DNA of 64,000 nucleotides from Bacteroides_E sp964583185 (lineage in GTDB: Bacteria > Bacteroidota > Bacteroidia > Bacteroidales > Bacteroidaceae): the NCBI GenBank assembly GCA_964583185.1, contig CAZOVL010000004.1, positions 1 to 64,000 of the forward strand, given 5' to 3'. Shown here piece by piece: positions 54,178 through 62,439 of the stretch (the first letter of the stretch is position 1; the number at the start of each line of letters is the position of its first letter). The notes beneath the pieces were generated by a model that was not told the DNA's origin, searched no databases, and saw only the letters and a program-made list of their open reading frames with translations. The translations under genes were made by a program, and so were the position numbers.

Positions 54178-54474
54178 ATGAGAGAAAATCAAGTTATTGT
54201 AAAAATAGGGTTGGCAACCCTTTTATTTCTTTGTTTGCTATCTATGCCTTATGGCTATTATCAGCTGGTTCGTTTTATTGTTCTAATCGGTTTTGGGTTT
54301 TTAGCCTATGAATCTTATCGGGAAGGAAAGCAAACAGAAATGATTATTTACGCAGCATTAGCTTTACTTTTCCAACCTTTCTTTAAAATAGCGCTTGGCA
54401 GGGGCATTTGGAATATAGTTGATGTTGTTGTTGGAGTAGGATTGCTTATTTCCTTAACTCGTAAAAAGCGTTAG
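54178..54474 (+). CDS. Small DUF6804-like membrane protein
   Basis: 98 residues with three to four hydrophobic helices (GLATLLFLCLLSMPYGYYQLVRFIVLIGFGFLAYE, MIIYAALALLFQPFF, IWNIVDVVVGVGLLISL). The pattern matches the DUF6804 family, of unknown function. It lies 68 bp after the 7TM-HD gene with a terminator after it. Confidence 0.75.
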   Translation: MRENQVIVKIGLATLLFLCLLSMPYGYYQLVRFIVLIGFGFLAYESYREGKQTEMIIYAALALLFQPFFKIALGRGIWNIVDVVVGVGLLISLTRKKR

Positions 54475-54523
54475 AAGCTCTGTTGCCTTCTGAAATCATA
54501 AATTGCTTTGTAAGTAAGTGCCT

Positions 54524-54560
54524 AAAAAAATCCTTCTCTGAGTTATCAAAGAAGGATTAA
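54524..54560. terminator. Bidirectional intrinsic terminator
   Basis: AATCCTTCT pairs with AGAAGGATT around CTGAGTTATCAA, preceded by seven A. It serves the DUF6804 gene and the leftward HIT gene. Confidence 0.75.
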
Positions 54561-54586
54561 GTCAATTTTATTTGTAAAAAAGAAGC

Positions 54587-54979
54587 TTAGAGTTGAGCTT
54601 TTATTCTTTCAACAATCTCTACGAACTCTTCATTACTAAGTTTTAATTTGGGGTTCGATATAATCATATCCGATTCTTTTTGAATAGGAATTAAATGAAT
54701 GTGTGCGTGTGGAACTTCAAGGCCCATAACCGCAACGCCAATTCGTTGGCAAGGAATAGCTTTCTCTATGGCTTTTGCTATTTTCTTGGCAAAGATATGC
54801 ATCGCCCCTAACTCTTCATCTTCTAGGTCAAAAATATAATCCACCTCTTTTTTAGGGATAACTAAAGTGTGTCCTTTTACTAAAGGATTGATATCCAAAA
54901 AGGCAAAAAAACGTTCATCCTCCATAATTTTATATGAGGGAAGCTCTCCTGCTACAATTTTACTAAATATAGTGGCCAT
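54587..54979 (-). CDS. HIT family (histidine triad) nucleotide-binding protein
   Basis: 130 residues. IFSKIVAGELPSYKIMEDERFFAFLDINPLVKGHTLVIPKKEV is the HIT N-terminus and GLEVPHAHIHLIPIQ carries the His-x-His-x-His triad. These proteins hydrolyse nucleoside phosphoramidates or aminoacyl-AMP. 14 bp after greA and probably co-transcribed. Confidence 0.93.
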   Translation of the reverse strand: MATIFSKIVAGELPSYKIMEDERFFAFLDINPLVKGHTLVIPKKEVDYIFDLEDEELGAMHIFAKKIAKAIEKAIPCQRIGVAVMGLEVPHAHIHLIPIQKESDMIISNPKLKLSNEEFVEIVERIKAQL

Positions 54980-54993
54980 ATAATTGTGTTTAA

Positions 54994-55458
54994 TTAAATT
55001 GAAATGTCAAGGATTTCAAAACTTATTTTTCCTTGTGGTACTTCTATTTCAGCAATGTCACCTACTTTTTTACCCAATAAACCTTGAGCAATAGGTGTTT
55101 TAACTGCGATTTTTCCTTCTTTTAAGTTCGCTTCACTTTCTGAAACAATGGTGTAGGTCATTGTCATACCGTTCGCTATGTTTTTTAGCTTCACTTTGGT
55201 TAGCATTTGAACAGAATCAGTATTTAGCTTGGATTCATCAATAATACGTGCTTCTGCTATGATTTGCTTGAGTTGATTGATTTTCATCTCTAGCATTCCT
55301 TGTGCTTCTTTAGCCGCATCATATTCAGCATTCTCAGAGAGGTCTCCTTTATCGCGAGCCTCAGCTATTTGTTTTGATATTTCAGGTCTTTGAACTGATT
55401 CTAACTCTTTGAGTTCTTCCAACAGTTTATTATAACCTTCTTCTGACATATAAGCCAT
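54994..55458 (-). CDS. greA: Transcription elongation factor GreA
   Basis: 154 residues. The N-terminal coiled coil (EEGYNKLLEELKELESVQRPEISKQIAEARDKGDLSENAEYDAAKEAQ) carries the acidic tip DLSENAEYDAA, which stimulates RNA polymerase transcript cleavage; the C-terminal FKBP-like domain has TPIAQGLLGKKVGDIAEIEVPQGKISFEIL. Promoter box at 55548 and an unexplained leader hairpin at 55498-55522. Confidence 0.97.
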   Translation of the reverse strand: MAYMSEEGYNKLLEELKELESVQRPEISKQIAEARDKGDLSENAEYDAAKEAQGMLEMKINQLKQIIAEARIIDESKLNTDSVQMLTKVKLKNIANGMTMTYTIVSESEANLKEGKIAVKTPIAQGLLGKKVGDIAEIEVPQGKISFEILDISI

Positions 55459-55497
55459 AATAGTTCCTCCTTTTTCTTGATTTAATCAAATAAAAGA

Positions 55498-55522
55498 ATT
55501 CCAACATGAGACATGTTGGAAT
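55498..55522 (-). terminator. Terminator-like hairpin in the greA leader
   Basis: ATTCCAACATG pairs perfectly with CATGTTGGAAT around a 3-nt loop and is followed on the minus strand by TCTTTTATTT. It lies between the greA promoter box and start, so it could attenuate greA, or end read-through from the upstream gene. Confidence 0.65.
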
Positions 55523-55547
55523 CCCTTTCTTAGAAAAATATTTTACA

Positions 55548-55555
55548 CAAAGATA
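55548..55555 (-). promoter_or_regulatory. -7 promoter box for greA-HIT
   Basis: TATCTTTG on the minus strand, 90 bp before the greA ATG. Confidence 0.65.
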
Positions 55556-55613
55556 GGTTAAAAGATGCTCGTCAGCAAACTTTAGCTTCTGTTTTGTAAC
55601 ATACCAGAAGGAC

Positions 55614-55621
55614 TATCTTTG
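55614..55621 (+). promoter_or_regulatory. Orphan rightward -7 box, possible antisense promoter
   Basis: TATCTTTG on the plus strand with TTTG 17 bp upstream (about 55593). No rightward gene follows; a transcript would run antisense into the thioredoxin-fold gene. Motif match only. Confidence 0.35.
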
Positions 55622-55630
55622 CTTTTATGT

Positions 55631-56788
55631 TTATAATAACTTCTTAATTTCTGCTGCTAAATCTTTAATATCTTCCGCTCTAAGTTTTAGTTCGCTCTCC
55701 CTACTGATTAAGAAGAATGAAGGTATTTCTTTCACGTTGTAAATGCTTGCAGTACTGGAATATATGCCATTTTCATCACGCACACATACCCAAGGTAAAT
55801 TATCGGCAATGGTTTTCCAGTAATGTTCGTCAGCATCAAGAGAAACCTGATAAATTTCCAATCCTTGTGAGGAAAATTGCTCATATAAGTCTCGCAGCAT
55901 ATAATTATGAGGAGTAGAGTTTGCACTTTGATAAATAGTAAAGTCCAGTAACACTACTTTCCCTTTCAAATCGCTTAGTTTGGTTTTTTTACCCTTAATA
56001 TTTCTTAGGTTGATATCTATCAATCCCGATTCTGATATTTTATCTTCAGGTATCTCTAAAACTTTCTCTTTCGGAGTACGCGTATTTCGCATTCCCTTGA
56101 TTACAATGTTATATAAGTTTTTTGCTCTATCTGAATGAGGATAATTGTTGTTCAAGCTGGTTGCGACAGCTGCAAAGACCCGAACATCCTCCTTGCTGTT
56201 TAGTGGATCAAAAATAAGGTAGCCATTCACTTTCTGAAATAAAGCAAAATAGGCAGCTGTTGTATTTGGCAGAGAGTAGATGTAGTTAATCTTCACGGTG
56301 TCCTTATACTCTTTTAACAAGGTGTTAATTGACTCCTCCAATACGTCGTGTGTAATGACACGATCCTTTGCCTGTGTCATTAGTCTATTAATTCCGGCTT
56401 GTAGGTTTCCTTGCAGTCCAGATAGCTCTTTAATTTTTTTAGCATTAACAGAACCTTCAATTTCATACTTATCAGCAAAGCCGCTTAGTGATGCTTTAAC
56501 TTGTAGTGTCTCTGTTGAATCTATAGCAAAATTAATCACTTTGTTGCTTATCCTTAGTCGATAGAATTCAGGTGCATCCGGTCTTGTTGATTTAAAGCTA
56601 AAAGCCCCGTCATCTTTGAGCTTAACGGAGTCTATGGGTAAATCACCTTCTAATCCTGCTATTTCTAAGTACAAGGTTTCCTTTCCGGCATCTGTAATAG
56701 TTCCTTTAATGGTAAATGTATCTGCTTTTTTACAAGAAACAACCAGAAGAAGGATAGATAAGAAGAAAATAAAATGATAGTTTTTCAT
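55631..56788 (-). CDS. Thioredoxin-fold lipoprotein (DUF4369 type) lacking CXXC, second copy
   Basis: Lipoprotein of 385 residues (LLVVSC lipobox). DUF4369-like N-terminal domain (FTIKGTITDAGKETLYLEIAGLEGDLPIDSVKLKDDGAFSF), helical middle, and a TlpA-like thioredoxin fold from about 255 (KKTKLSDLKGKVVLLDFTIYQSANSTPHN). The position where CXXC is expected reads YQSANST, so it is redox-inactive in the usual sense; EIPSFFLISRE keeps the cis-Pro. Paralogous in architecture to the protein at 26704. Confidence 0.83.
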   Translation of the reverse strand: MKNYHFIFFLSILLLVVSCKKADTFTIKGTITDAGKETLYLEIAGLEGDLPIDSVKLKDDGAFSFKSTRPDAPEFYRLRISNKVINFAIDSTETLQVKASLSGFADKYEIEGSVNAKKIKELSGLQGNLQAGINRLMTQAKDRVITHDVLEESINTLLKEYKDTVKINYIYSLPNTTAAYFALFQKVNGYLIFDPLNSKEDVRVFAAVATSLNNNYPHSDRAKNLYNIVIKGMRNTRTPKEKVLEIPEDKISESGLIDINLRNIKGKKTKLSDLKGKVVLLDFTIYQSANSTPHNYMLRDLYEQFSSQGLEIYQVSLDADEHYWKTIADNLPWVCVRDENGIYSSTASIYNVKEIPSFFLISRESELKLRAEDIKDLAAEIKKLL

Positions 56789-56860
56789 ATATTCAGTTTT
56801 GTTCTATTGCAAATATAGTTTTTTTTAGGAGTAGCTAAAATTACAGTCCAATAAATATTA

Positions 56861-57319
56861 TTATTTATAGGTATCTACCAGTTCTTTTATGTTTTGTTTT
56901 AATAAAGGATGAACGGCATTAGGTGCTATTTGAACTAAAGGTTCCAAAACAAACAAACGCTGATGTATTAATGGGTGAGGTATGGTTAATTGTTCCGAGT
57001 TTAGAATAAGATCGTCGTAAAAAAGAATATCCAAATCTATTACCCGGTCTTCATACCCCGTGAGAGTATGTGTTCTTCCCATTTCTTGCTCAATGGCTTG
57101 AAGTTGACTTAATACTTCATAGGGTGTTAATGAAGTACGGCAAATCAGTGCTGCATTAAGAAATAGGTTATCTGATTCATACCCCCAGGCAACAGTAGAA
57201 ATAAAAGCGGATTGGGCTATTACAGCTCCTATCCGCTCTTTAATATACTGAATGGCTTGATTTAGGTTCTTTTCTTTATCTCCAAGATTGGAACCTAACC
57301 CAACATATAGCTTGTGCAT
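56861..57319 (-). CDS. folK: 2-amino-4-hydroxy-6-hydroxymethyldihydropteridine pyrophosphokinase
   Basis: 152 residues. VGLGSNLGDKEKNLNQAI at the N-terminus; DRVIDLDILFYDDLIL carries the two Mg-binding Asp; TIPHPLIHQRLFVLEPL follows. It makes the pterin diphosphate for folate synthesis. Last gene of the leftward operon that begins at 61964; 2 bp after queA. Confidence 0.96.
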   Translation of the reverse strand: MHKLYVGLGSNLGDKEKNLNQAIQYIKERIGAVIAQSAFISTVAWGYESDNLFLNAALICRTSLTPYEVLSQLQAIEQEMGRTHTLTGYEDRVIDLDILFYDDLILNSEQLTIPHPLIHQRLFVLEPLVQIAPNAVHPLLKQNIKELVDTYK

Positions 57320-57321
57320 TT

Positions 57322-58380
57322 TTATTTATCCAGAATAAGCATTGCATCGCCATACGTACCAAAGCGATAGTTCTCTTTAATGGCTACTTCGTATGCGTGC
57401 ATTGTGAAATCATATCCTCCAAAAGCAGCAGATACCATTAATAAAGTAGATAATGGCATATGGAAGTTTGACACCATGCTATTGGCTACATGGAAATCGT
57501 AGGGAGGGAATATAAAACGATTAGTCCATCCTTTAAAGTCCTTAACGTGACCATCGGTACTTACGGTACTTTCTAATGTACGCATTACTGTTGTTCCCAC
57601 AGCACAAACATTTTTTCGTTTATCAATGGCCCGGTTAATTATGTCTGCTGATGCTTGAGTAACCTCAATGCGTTCTGAATCCATTTTATGCTTGGTTAAA
57701 TCTTCTACATCAATCTCTCTGAAGTTTCCAAGTCCTGCATGTAAAGTAATAAAAGAGCTTTCAATACCTTTAATCTCCATACGTTTCATTAGTTCACGGC
57801 TAAAGTGCAATCCGGCAGTAGGTGCAGTAACTGCTCCTTCGCTCTCAGCAAAAATGGTTTGAAAGCGTTCTGCATCTTCAGGTTCAACTTCCCGGTCAAC
57901 AATGTGACGAGGAAGTGGAGTTTCTCCCAACGCTTCAAGTGCCGCTTTAAACTCTTCGTGTGGTCCATCGTAAAGAAATCTTAGTGTACGTCCTCTGGAT
58001 GTAGTGTTGTCAATCACTTCGGCTACTAAAGAGCCATCTTCACCAAAGAATAGTTTATTACCAATTCTTATTTTACGGGCAGGATCAACCAATACATCCC
58101 ATAGTTTTTGTTCTTTGTTTAATTCACGGAGTAAAAATACTTCAATTCTGGCTCCTGTCTTTTCTTTGTATCCGTACAAGCGAGCAGGAAAAACCTTTGT
58201 GTCGTTAAACACAAAAACATCTTGATCGTCAAAGTAGTTCAATATGTCTTTGAACTGTTTGTGTTCAATTGTTTCATCTTTTTTGTGAAGTACCATTAAG
58301 CGTGAATCATCTCTAAACATTGTGGGATGAAGTGCTATTCTTTCTTTAGGCAAATCAAATTTAAATTGTGATAATTTCAT
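57322..58380 (-). CDS. queA: tRNA preQ1(34) S-adenosylmethionine ribosyltransferase-isomerase
   Basis: 352 residues. FDLPKERIALHP, VFNDTKVFPARLYGYKEKTGARIEVFLL, APTAGLHFSRELM, VTLHAGLGNFREI-type (FITLHAGLGNF) and FHMPLSTLLMVSAAFGG are QueA signatures. It transfers the SAM ribosyl group to preQ1-tRNA in queuosine synthesis. 10 bp after truB. Confidence 0.96.
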   Translation of the reverse strand: MKLSQFKFDLPKERIALHPTMFRDDSRLMVLHKKDETIEHKQFKDILNYFDDQDVFVFNDTKVFPARLYGYKEKTGARIEVFLLRELNKEQKLWDVLVDPARKIRIGNKLFFGEDGSLVAEVIDNTTSRGRTLRFLYDGPHEEFKAALEALGETPLPRHIVDREVEPEDAERFQTIFAESEGAVTAPTAGLHFSRELMKRMEIKGIESSFITLHAGLGNFREIDVEDLTKHKMDSERIEVTQASADIINRAIDKRKNVCAVGTTVMRTLESTVSTDGHVKDFKGWTNRFIFPPYDFHVANSMVSNFHMPLSTLLMVSAAFGGYDFTMHAYEVAIKENYRFGTYGDAMLILDK

Positions 58381-58390
58381 ATGACCTGTT

Positions 58391-59098
58391 TTATGTATTG
58401 TTATTTTCTATCGTATAATTGTCTAGCCACTCTAAAAACTCATCAGGAGTCTTACATTGTTCTAATGAAATAGAGCCTATTTTTGTTCGTTCCAAAGCAA
58501 TAAGATGTGCTCCACTATTTAAAGCGGCTCCAATATCTCTGGCTAGTGCTCTTATGTAGGTTCCTTTGCTACACACCACTCTGATTTTTATTTCAGGCAG
58601 CTTGTACTCTAAAAGTTCAATTTCGTCTATTGCTAAAATTTTGGGTTTTAGCTTTACTTCTTCTCCTTTTCTAGCTAATTCATAGGCTCTTTTCCCGTCA
58701 ATTTTACAGGCAGAAAAGGAGGGGGGTGTTTGTTCTATTTCCCCAATAAACTGTGTGGCTAGAACTTCAGAAACCAATTCCTTTGTTATGTGTTCGTAAG
58801 GATAGTGTTTATCTATTTCAGTTTCCAAATCGTATGAAGGGGTAGTTGCTCCCAGCCTTATGGTTGCTACGTACTCTTTTGTTTGATATTGGAACTCCTC
58901 AATCCGTTTTGTGGCTTTCCCGGTACAAACAATCAATACACCTGTGGCCAGTGGATCGAGTGTTCCGGCGTGTCCCACTTTTAACTTCTTTCTTTCTAGT
59001 TTGCGACAAATCCGATTGCGAACTAAGGCAACCAATTTGAAAGAGGTCCAATTGAGGGGTTTATTAAAATAAAGAACTTCTCCTTTGATAAAATCCAT
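58391..59098 (-). CDS. truB: tRNA pseudouridine(55) synthase
   Basis: 235 residues. LYFNKPLNWTSFKLVALVRN, KVGHAGTLDPLATGVLIVCTGKATK with the catalytic Asp, and VVCSKGTYIRALARDIG are TruB motifs. It modifies U55 in the T-loop of tRNAs. The protein lacks a C-terminal PUA extension, like other short Bacteroidota members. Member of the ftsX-folK operon. Confidence 0.95.
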   Translation of the reverse strand: MDFIKGEVLYFNKPLNWTSFKLVALVRNRICRKLERKKLKVGHAGTLDPLATGVLIVCTGKATKRIEEFQYQTKEYVATIRLGATTPSYDLETEIDKHYPYEHITKELVSEVLATQFIGEIEQTPPSFSACKIDGKRAYELARKGEEVKLKPKILAIDEIELLEYKLPEIKIRVVCSKGTYIRALARDIGAALNSGAHLIALERTKIGSISLEQCKTPDEFLEWLDNYTIENNNT

Positions 59099-59106
59099 TT
59101 GTTATT

Positions 59107-59904
59107 TTATTGTATAAAAGAGTAAATAATGGTAGCTGCTCCTGCAATGGCACAATAAATGGCAAAATAAATTAGTTTTCCTTTTTTTACAATGTTAATC
59201 ATCCATTTACAAGCAAAACAACCGGATATGAATGCAGCTAAAAAGCCCACAATTAATGAAAAAGTAGGAATACCCGATTGTTCAACCGAGAAGCCTCCTT
59301 TTAAAAGCTCTAAAAAAGATTCGCCCATAATGGGAATAAGAACCATTAAAAAGGAAAATTGTGCTAAATTCTCTTTTTTGTTACCCAGTAGTAATCCTGT
59401 GGCTATGGTACTACCTGAGCGAGATAACCCGGGTAAAACAGCACAAGCTTGAGCAATGCCAATGATAAAAGCATCTTTCATTGAGATTTTTTCTTTTTGT
59501 CTGGGTTTGGCATAATAAGAGAAAGCTAGCAACGTAGCAGTTACTAACAGCATGCAACCTACAATTAATAATCCTTCTCCAAAAATAGCAGCCACCTCAT
59601 CTTTGAAAAACAAACCAACAATGGCTACCGGTATCATTGATAGAATAATATTTAAGGTGTATTGAGTTTCCGAATTCCAGGAAAACTTAAAAAGTCCTTT
59701 GATAATCCACTCTATCTCCTTCCATAATATCACAATGGTACTTAGTACTGTGGCTGCATGTACAGCTATGGCAAAGGTTAAGTTTTCTTCTCCTTCTAAC
59801 CCAAAAAGAGCAGAACCTATCGCTAGGTGACCACTACTACTTACAGGTAAATACTCAGTAAGTCCTTGGATTAGTCCAAGAACTAACGCTTCTATCCAAC
59901 TCAT
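59107..59904 (-). CDS. uppP: Undecaprenyl-diphosphatase
   Basis: 265 residues with about eight transmembrane helices. The two family motifs are present: GLIQGLTEYLPVSSSGHLAI (with the E..PVSSSGH site) and LPGLSRSGSTIATGLLLG. It recycles undecaprenyl pyrophosphate to the lipid carrier for peptidoglycan and O-antigen. Also called BacA for the bacitracin tolerance that it gives when abundant. 8 bp upstream of truB. Confidence 0.96.
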   Translation of the reverse strand: MSWIEALVLGLIQGLTEYLPVSSSGHLAIGSALFGLEGEENLTFAIAVHAATVLSTIVILWKEIEWIIKGLFKFSWNSETQYTLNIILSMIPVAIVGLFFKDEVAAIFGEGLLIVGCMLLVTATLLAFSYYAKPRQKEKISMKDAFIIGIAQACAVLPGLSRSGSTIATGLLLGNKKENLAQFSFLMVLIPIMGESFLELLKGGFSVEQSGIPTFSLIVGFLAAFISGCFACKWMINIVKKGKLIYFAIYCAIAGAATIIYSFIQ

Positions 59905-59914
59905 TTTTTATTTC

Positions 59915-60145
59915 TTATTTTGTTTTAGATTTGTGTAAAATGCCATACACTATGAAAATGTAGCCCAGAAAGCAAACAGCCGGGGCAACCTTTATGCGGC
60001 GTACGCTGAAAATGTCTGTTTCAAAAACGGTCTCTGTAGATACAGGTCCTGACATCAGGAAAAATCCAATGATGACTGCCAACATACCAATTGCAATCAA
60101 AATAAAGTTCATTTTGCTAAAAGCAAATATTTTTTTATCGTTCAT
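59915..60145 (-). CDS. DUF3098 small membrane protein
   Basis: 76 residues with two transmembrane helices (MNFILIAIGMLAVIIGFFLMSG and VAPAVCFLGYIFIVYGIL) separated by a short periplasmic loop. Matches DUF3098, which in Bacteroidota sits between ftsX and uppP. Function unknown; the conserved position suggests a link to cell-envelope growth or division. Confidence 0.88.
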   Translation of the reverse strand: MNDKKIFAFSKMNFILIAIGMLAVIIGFFLMSGPVSTETVFETDIFSVRRIKVAPAVCFLGYIFIVYGILHKSKTK

Positions 60146-60173
60146 ATCATTTATTATAATAAAACTATGCTTT

Positions 60174-61046
60174 CTAATAAAGTTGCGATTCTTTCATTCG
60201 TAAATACCGATTAATCGATAGCAGTGAACTAATGAAAGTAATGATAATGCCAAAGATTAATACCGATCCGGCCACAATAAGTAAAATTTCAGGAGTAAAA
60301 ATTACTACGAGTTCCGGATTGTATTGCACTAGAAAATAACTAGCTCCTAAAAATATAAGATTAGCCAATATGGCCGCTACCACTCCACTCCATACATTCT
60401 TTCGGATAAAAGGTCCACGGATAAAACTCCATTTGGCTCCCACCAGCTTCATTGTGTGTATAATAAAACGTTGCGAGTAAATGCCTAACCGGATGGTGTT
60501 ATTAATCAGTGCAAAGGAGATGAAGGCAAGTACTAAAGATAATATCAATAAAACGAATGTTATGTTTCGTATGTTTTCATTGACAGCATTCAATAAGTCC
60601 TTTTGGTAAATTACCTCAGTAACGTATTTGCTTTTCTCAAGTTCCTGCTCAATCATAGATAAACTATCGGAAATTGCATATTCCGCATTTAACTTCAGTT
60701 CTATGGATGCGGAGAAAGGGTTGTATCCCAAAAAGTCCTTAGGATCTGTTCCCAATGCTTCTGTTTGCTCTTTCAGAGCCTGCTCTTTGGATATGTATTC
60801 TGCTTCTTTTACAAAATCCTCTTTCAGTAGGTTTTTATGAAACTCTTTTACTTCTTCAGGTTTAAGTGGGTCGGTTAAAATAAGACTGAAATTAATGTTT
60901 TCTCTTACGTAAGTGGAGAGGTTGTTTGCTGTTAACACAAGAAAAACCACCATACCTAAAAGTATCAAAACAAGCATTGTACTGATGCTTGAAGTGATAA
61001 ACTGCATATCTAATTTAACTCTTTTCTTTCTTTTTTTCTTACTCAT
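60174..61046 (-). CDS. ftsX: Cell division protein FtsX (permease-like)
   Basis: 290 residues. A basic N-terminus (SKKKRKKRVKL), a first membrane helix (about 16-38), an extracytoplasmic domain (40-165), then three more helices (NITFVLLILSLVLAFISFALINNTIRLGIYSQRF...). With FtsE it forms an ABC-type complex that activates peptidoglycan hydrolases at the septum; ftsE is not in the window. The stop abuts the ATG of nothing downstream, but DUF3098 follows after 28 bp. Confidence 0.93.
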   Translation of the reverse strand: MSKKKRKKRVKLDMQFITSSISTMLVLILLGMVVFLVLTANNLSTYVRENINFSLILTDPLKPEEVKEFHKNLLKEDFVKEAEYISKEQALKEQTEALGTDPKDFLGYNPFSASIELKLNAEYAISDSLSMIEQELEKSKYVTEVIYQKDLLNAVNENIRNITFVLLILSLVLAFISFALINNTIRLGIYSQRFIIHTMKLVGAKWSFIRGPFIRKNVWSGVVAAILANLIFLGASYFLVQYNPELVVIFTPEILLIVAGSVLIFGIIITFISSLLSINRYLRMKESQLY

Positions 61047-61964
61047 TTAGTGTTTCTTTCTAAAAACATAAATCATTGAGCTACTTCTTTCTTTCTTTGC
61101 CAAGGATTGAAGAAAACCTTTAAGTCCCACATAAAAGCCTCTCAAAATGGAACAAAAATGTTTTTGGTTTTTCTCGCTTAAAATACTTACATAAAAACCA
61201 TCAAAAGGCATAGGGTAATGTGCTGCTAACACAAATCCATGTTTAATACCCCAACGTTGCATAGTGGTTGGACTAAAATGCCACAAGTGCCTGGGAACAT
61301 CGTAAGCCGCCCATTTCTCTTTATAATAATTTGCATCGTACGATGTTGGGTTAGGTACAGCAACAATTAATAATCCTTGCTCAATTAACAGTTCGTTGAA
61401 TTTTTCAAAGAAACCATTGATGTCTTGCAAATGTTCCATTACGTGCCATAATGTAATGACATCAATAGAGTTGGGAGCCAACAAATCAATGGCTTTCTCC
61501 TCTTTTAGATGTATCCCTAAACGAGCACGTGCAACGGTCCTGGCTTTTTTGCTTTTTTCAAAAGCCTCTACTTCCCATTGTTTTTTGTGCATTTTATGAG
61601 CAAAGTGTCCTGTTCCTGCTCCAAAATCCAATAGCACACCTGTTTTTTGAGGGTACTCCCGTTTAATTAACCTTGCTTTTTGTCGCAAAGTAATGGCTCG
61701 AACCCAATGATAAAACAATGATACAATACCCTTTTTGGTATTGGAGTGTGCTATGTAATCTTCTGACTCATAATAGGAATCCATAAATTCCTCGGAAGGG
61801 AAGTTTTGAGTAAAAGTAAATGAACACTCATCACACGAATACAACTCAAAACTTTCCTGTGAAACCGTGTAGTCAATACAAGTATGGACAGGACTAAACT
61901 TTTGTGCACCACAAAGGGGACAAGAAGTAATAGTTATGTATTCAATGCGTTGGTTTTTACTCAC
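61047..61964 (-). CDS. Class I SAM-dependent methyltransferase with N-terminal zinc ribbon
   Basis: 305 residues. Four-cysteine zinc ribbon at the N-terminus (CPLCGAQKF ... LYSCDECSFTF), then a Rossmann methyltransferase: GVLLDFGAGTGHFAHKMHKK (SAM-binding motif I), IDVITLWHVMEHLQDINGFF and LLIVAVPNPTSYD. The pattern resembles methyltransferases of surface-glycan or lipid pathways; the substrate is unknown. First gene of the operon running to folK, directly abutting ftsX. Confidence 0.88.
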   Translation of the reverse strand: MSKNQRIEYITITSCPLCGAQKFSPVHTCIDYTVSQESFELYSCDECSFTFTQNFPSEEFMDSYYESEDYIAHSNTKKGIVSLFYHWVRAITLRQKARLIKREYPQKTGVLLDFGAGTGHFAHKMHKKQWEVEAFEKSKKARTVARARLGIHLKEEKAIDLLAPNSIDVITLWHVMEHLQDINGFFEKFNELLIEQGLLIVAVPNPTSYDANYYKEKWAAYDVPRHLWHFSPTTMQRWGIKHGFVLAAHYPMPFDGFYVSILSEKNQKHFCSILRGFYVGLKGFLQSLAKKERSSSMIYVFRKKH

Positions 61965-62148
61965 TTTAGTTGTTGTATTCTTCTTATCAAAATATATAGG
62001 GTGTAAAACCCCTAAATTTTATGCAAAATAACAAATAAAATATGGGCTTTGGCCTATACTTTAAATACTTTTAATACAAACTTGCTTAAAAAGAGGCTTT
62101 AAGAAGACATTTATTTATTTATAAAATAAATTTATTCAGATTCTTTAT

Positions 62149-62156
62149 TATGTTTG
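62149..62156 (+). promoter_or_regulatory. -7 promoter box for the PspC gene
   Basis: TATGTTTG fits TAnnTTTG, 32 bp before the ATG. Confidence 0.6.
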
Positions 62157-62188
62157 TAATATGTTGAACTAATATCTTTTGAATAAAA

Positions 62189-62395
62189 ATGGAAAATAAA
62201 AAGAAACTTACAAGATCACAATCCAATAAGATGCTTGCTGGAGTTTGTGGAGGATTAGCAGAGTACTTTGGATTAGATGCTTCTTTAATCCGAATTATAT
62301 ATGTATTGGGAACTATCTTTACCGCTTTTGCCGGTGTTTTGGTGTATATAATTCTTTGGATTGTAATGCCGATTGGGGTAAATGAAATAGAGTGA
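62189..62395 (+). CDS. PspC domain protein
   Basis: 68 residues: a PspC domain only (KKLTRSQSNKMLAGVCGGLAEYFGLDASLIRIIYVLGTIFTAFAGVLVYIILWIVMPIG) with one long hydrophobic segment. The family includes the phage-shock regulator PspC; single-domain copies are common in Bacteroidota and their role is unproven. Monocistronic. Confidence 0.93.
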   Translation: MENKKKLTRSQSNKMLAGVCGGLAEYFGLDASLIRIIYVLGTIFTAFAGVLVYIILWIVMPIGVNEIE

Positions 62396-62405
62396 TCTTA
62401 TTCTT

Positions 62406-62439
62406 AGGGGTGTATTATTTTAGTAAATACGCCCTTTTT
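62406..62439 (+). terminator. Probable terminator after the PspC gene
   Basis: AGGGGTGTATT against AATACGCCCT with a small internal mismatch, then TTTTT. Weaker than other terminators here. Confidence 0.5.
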
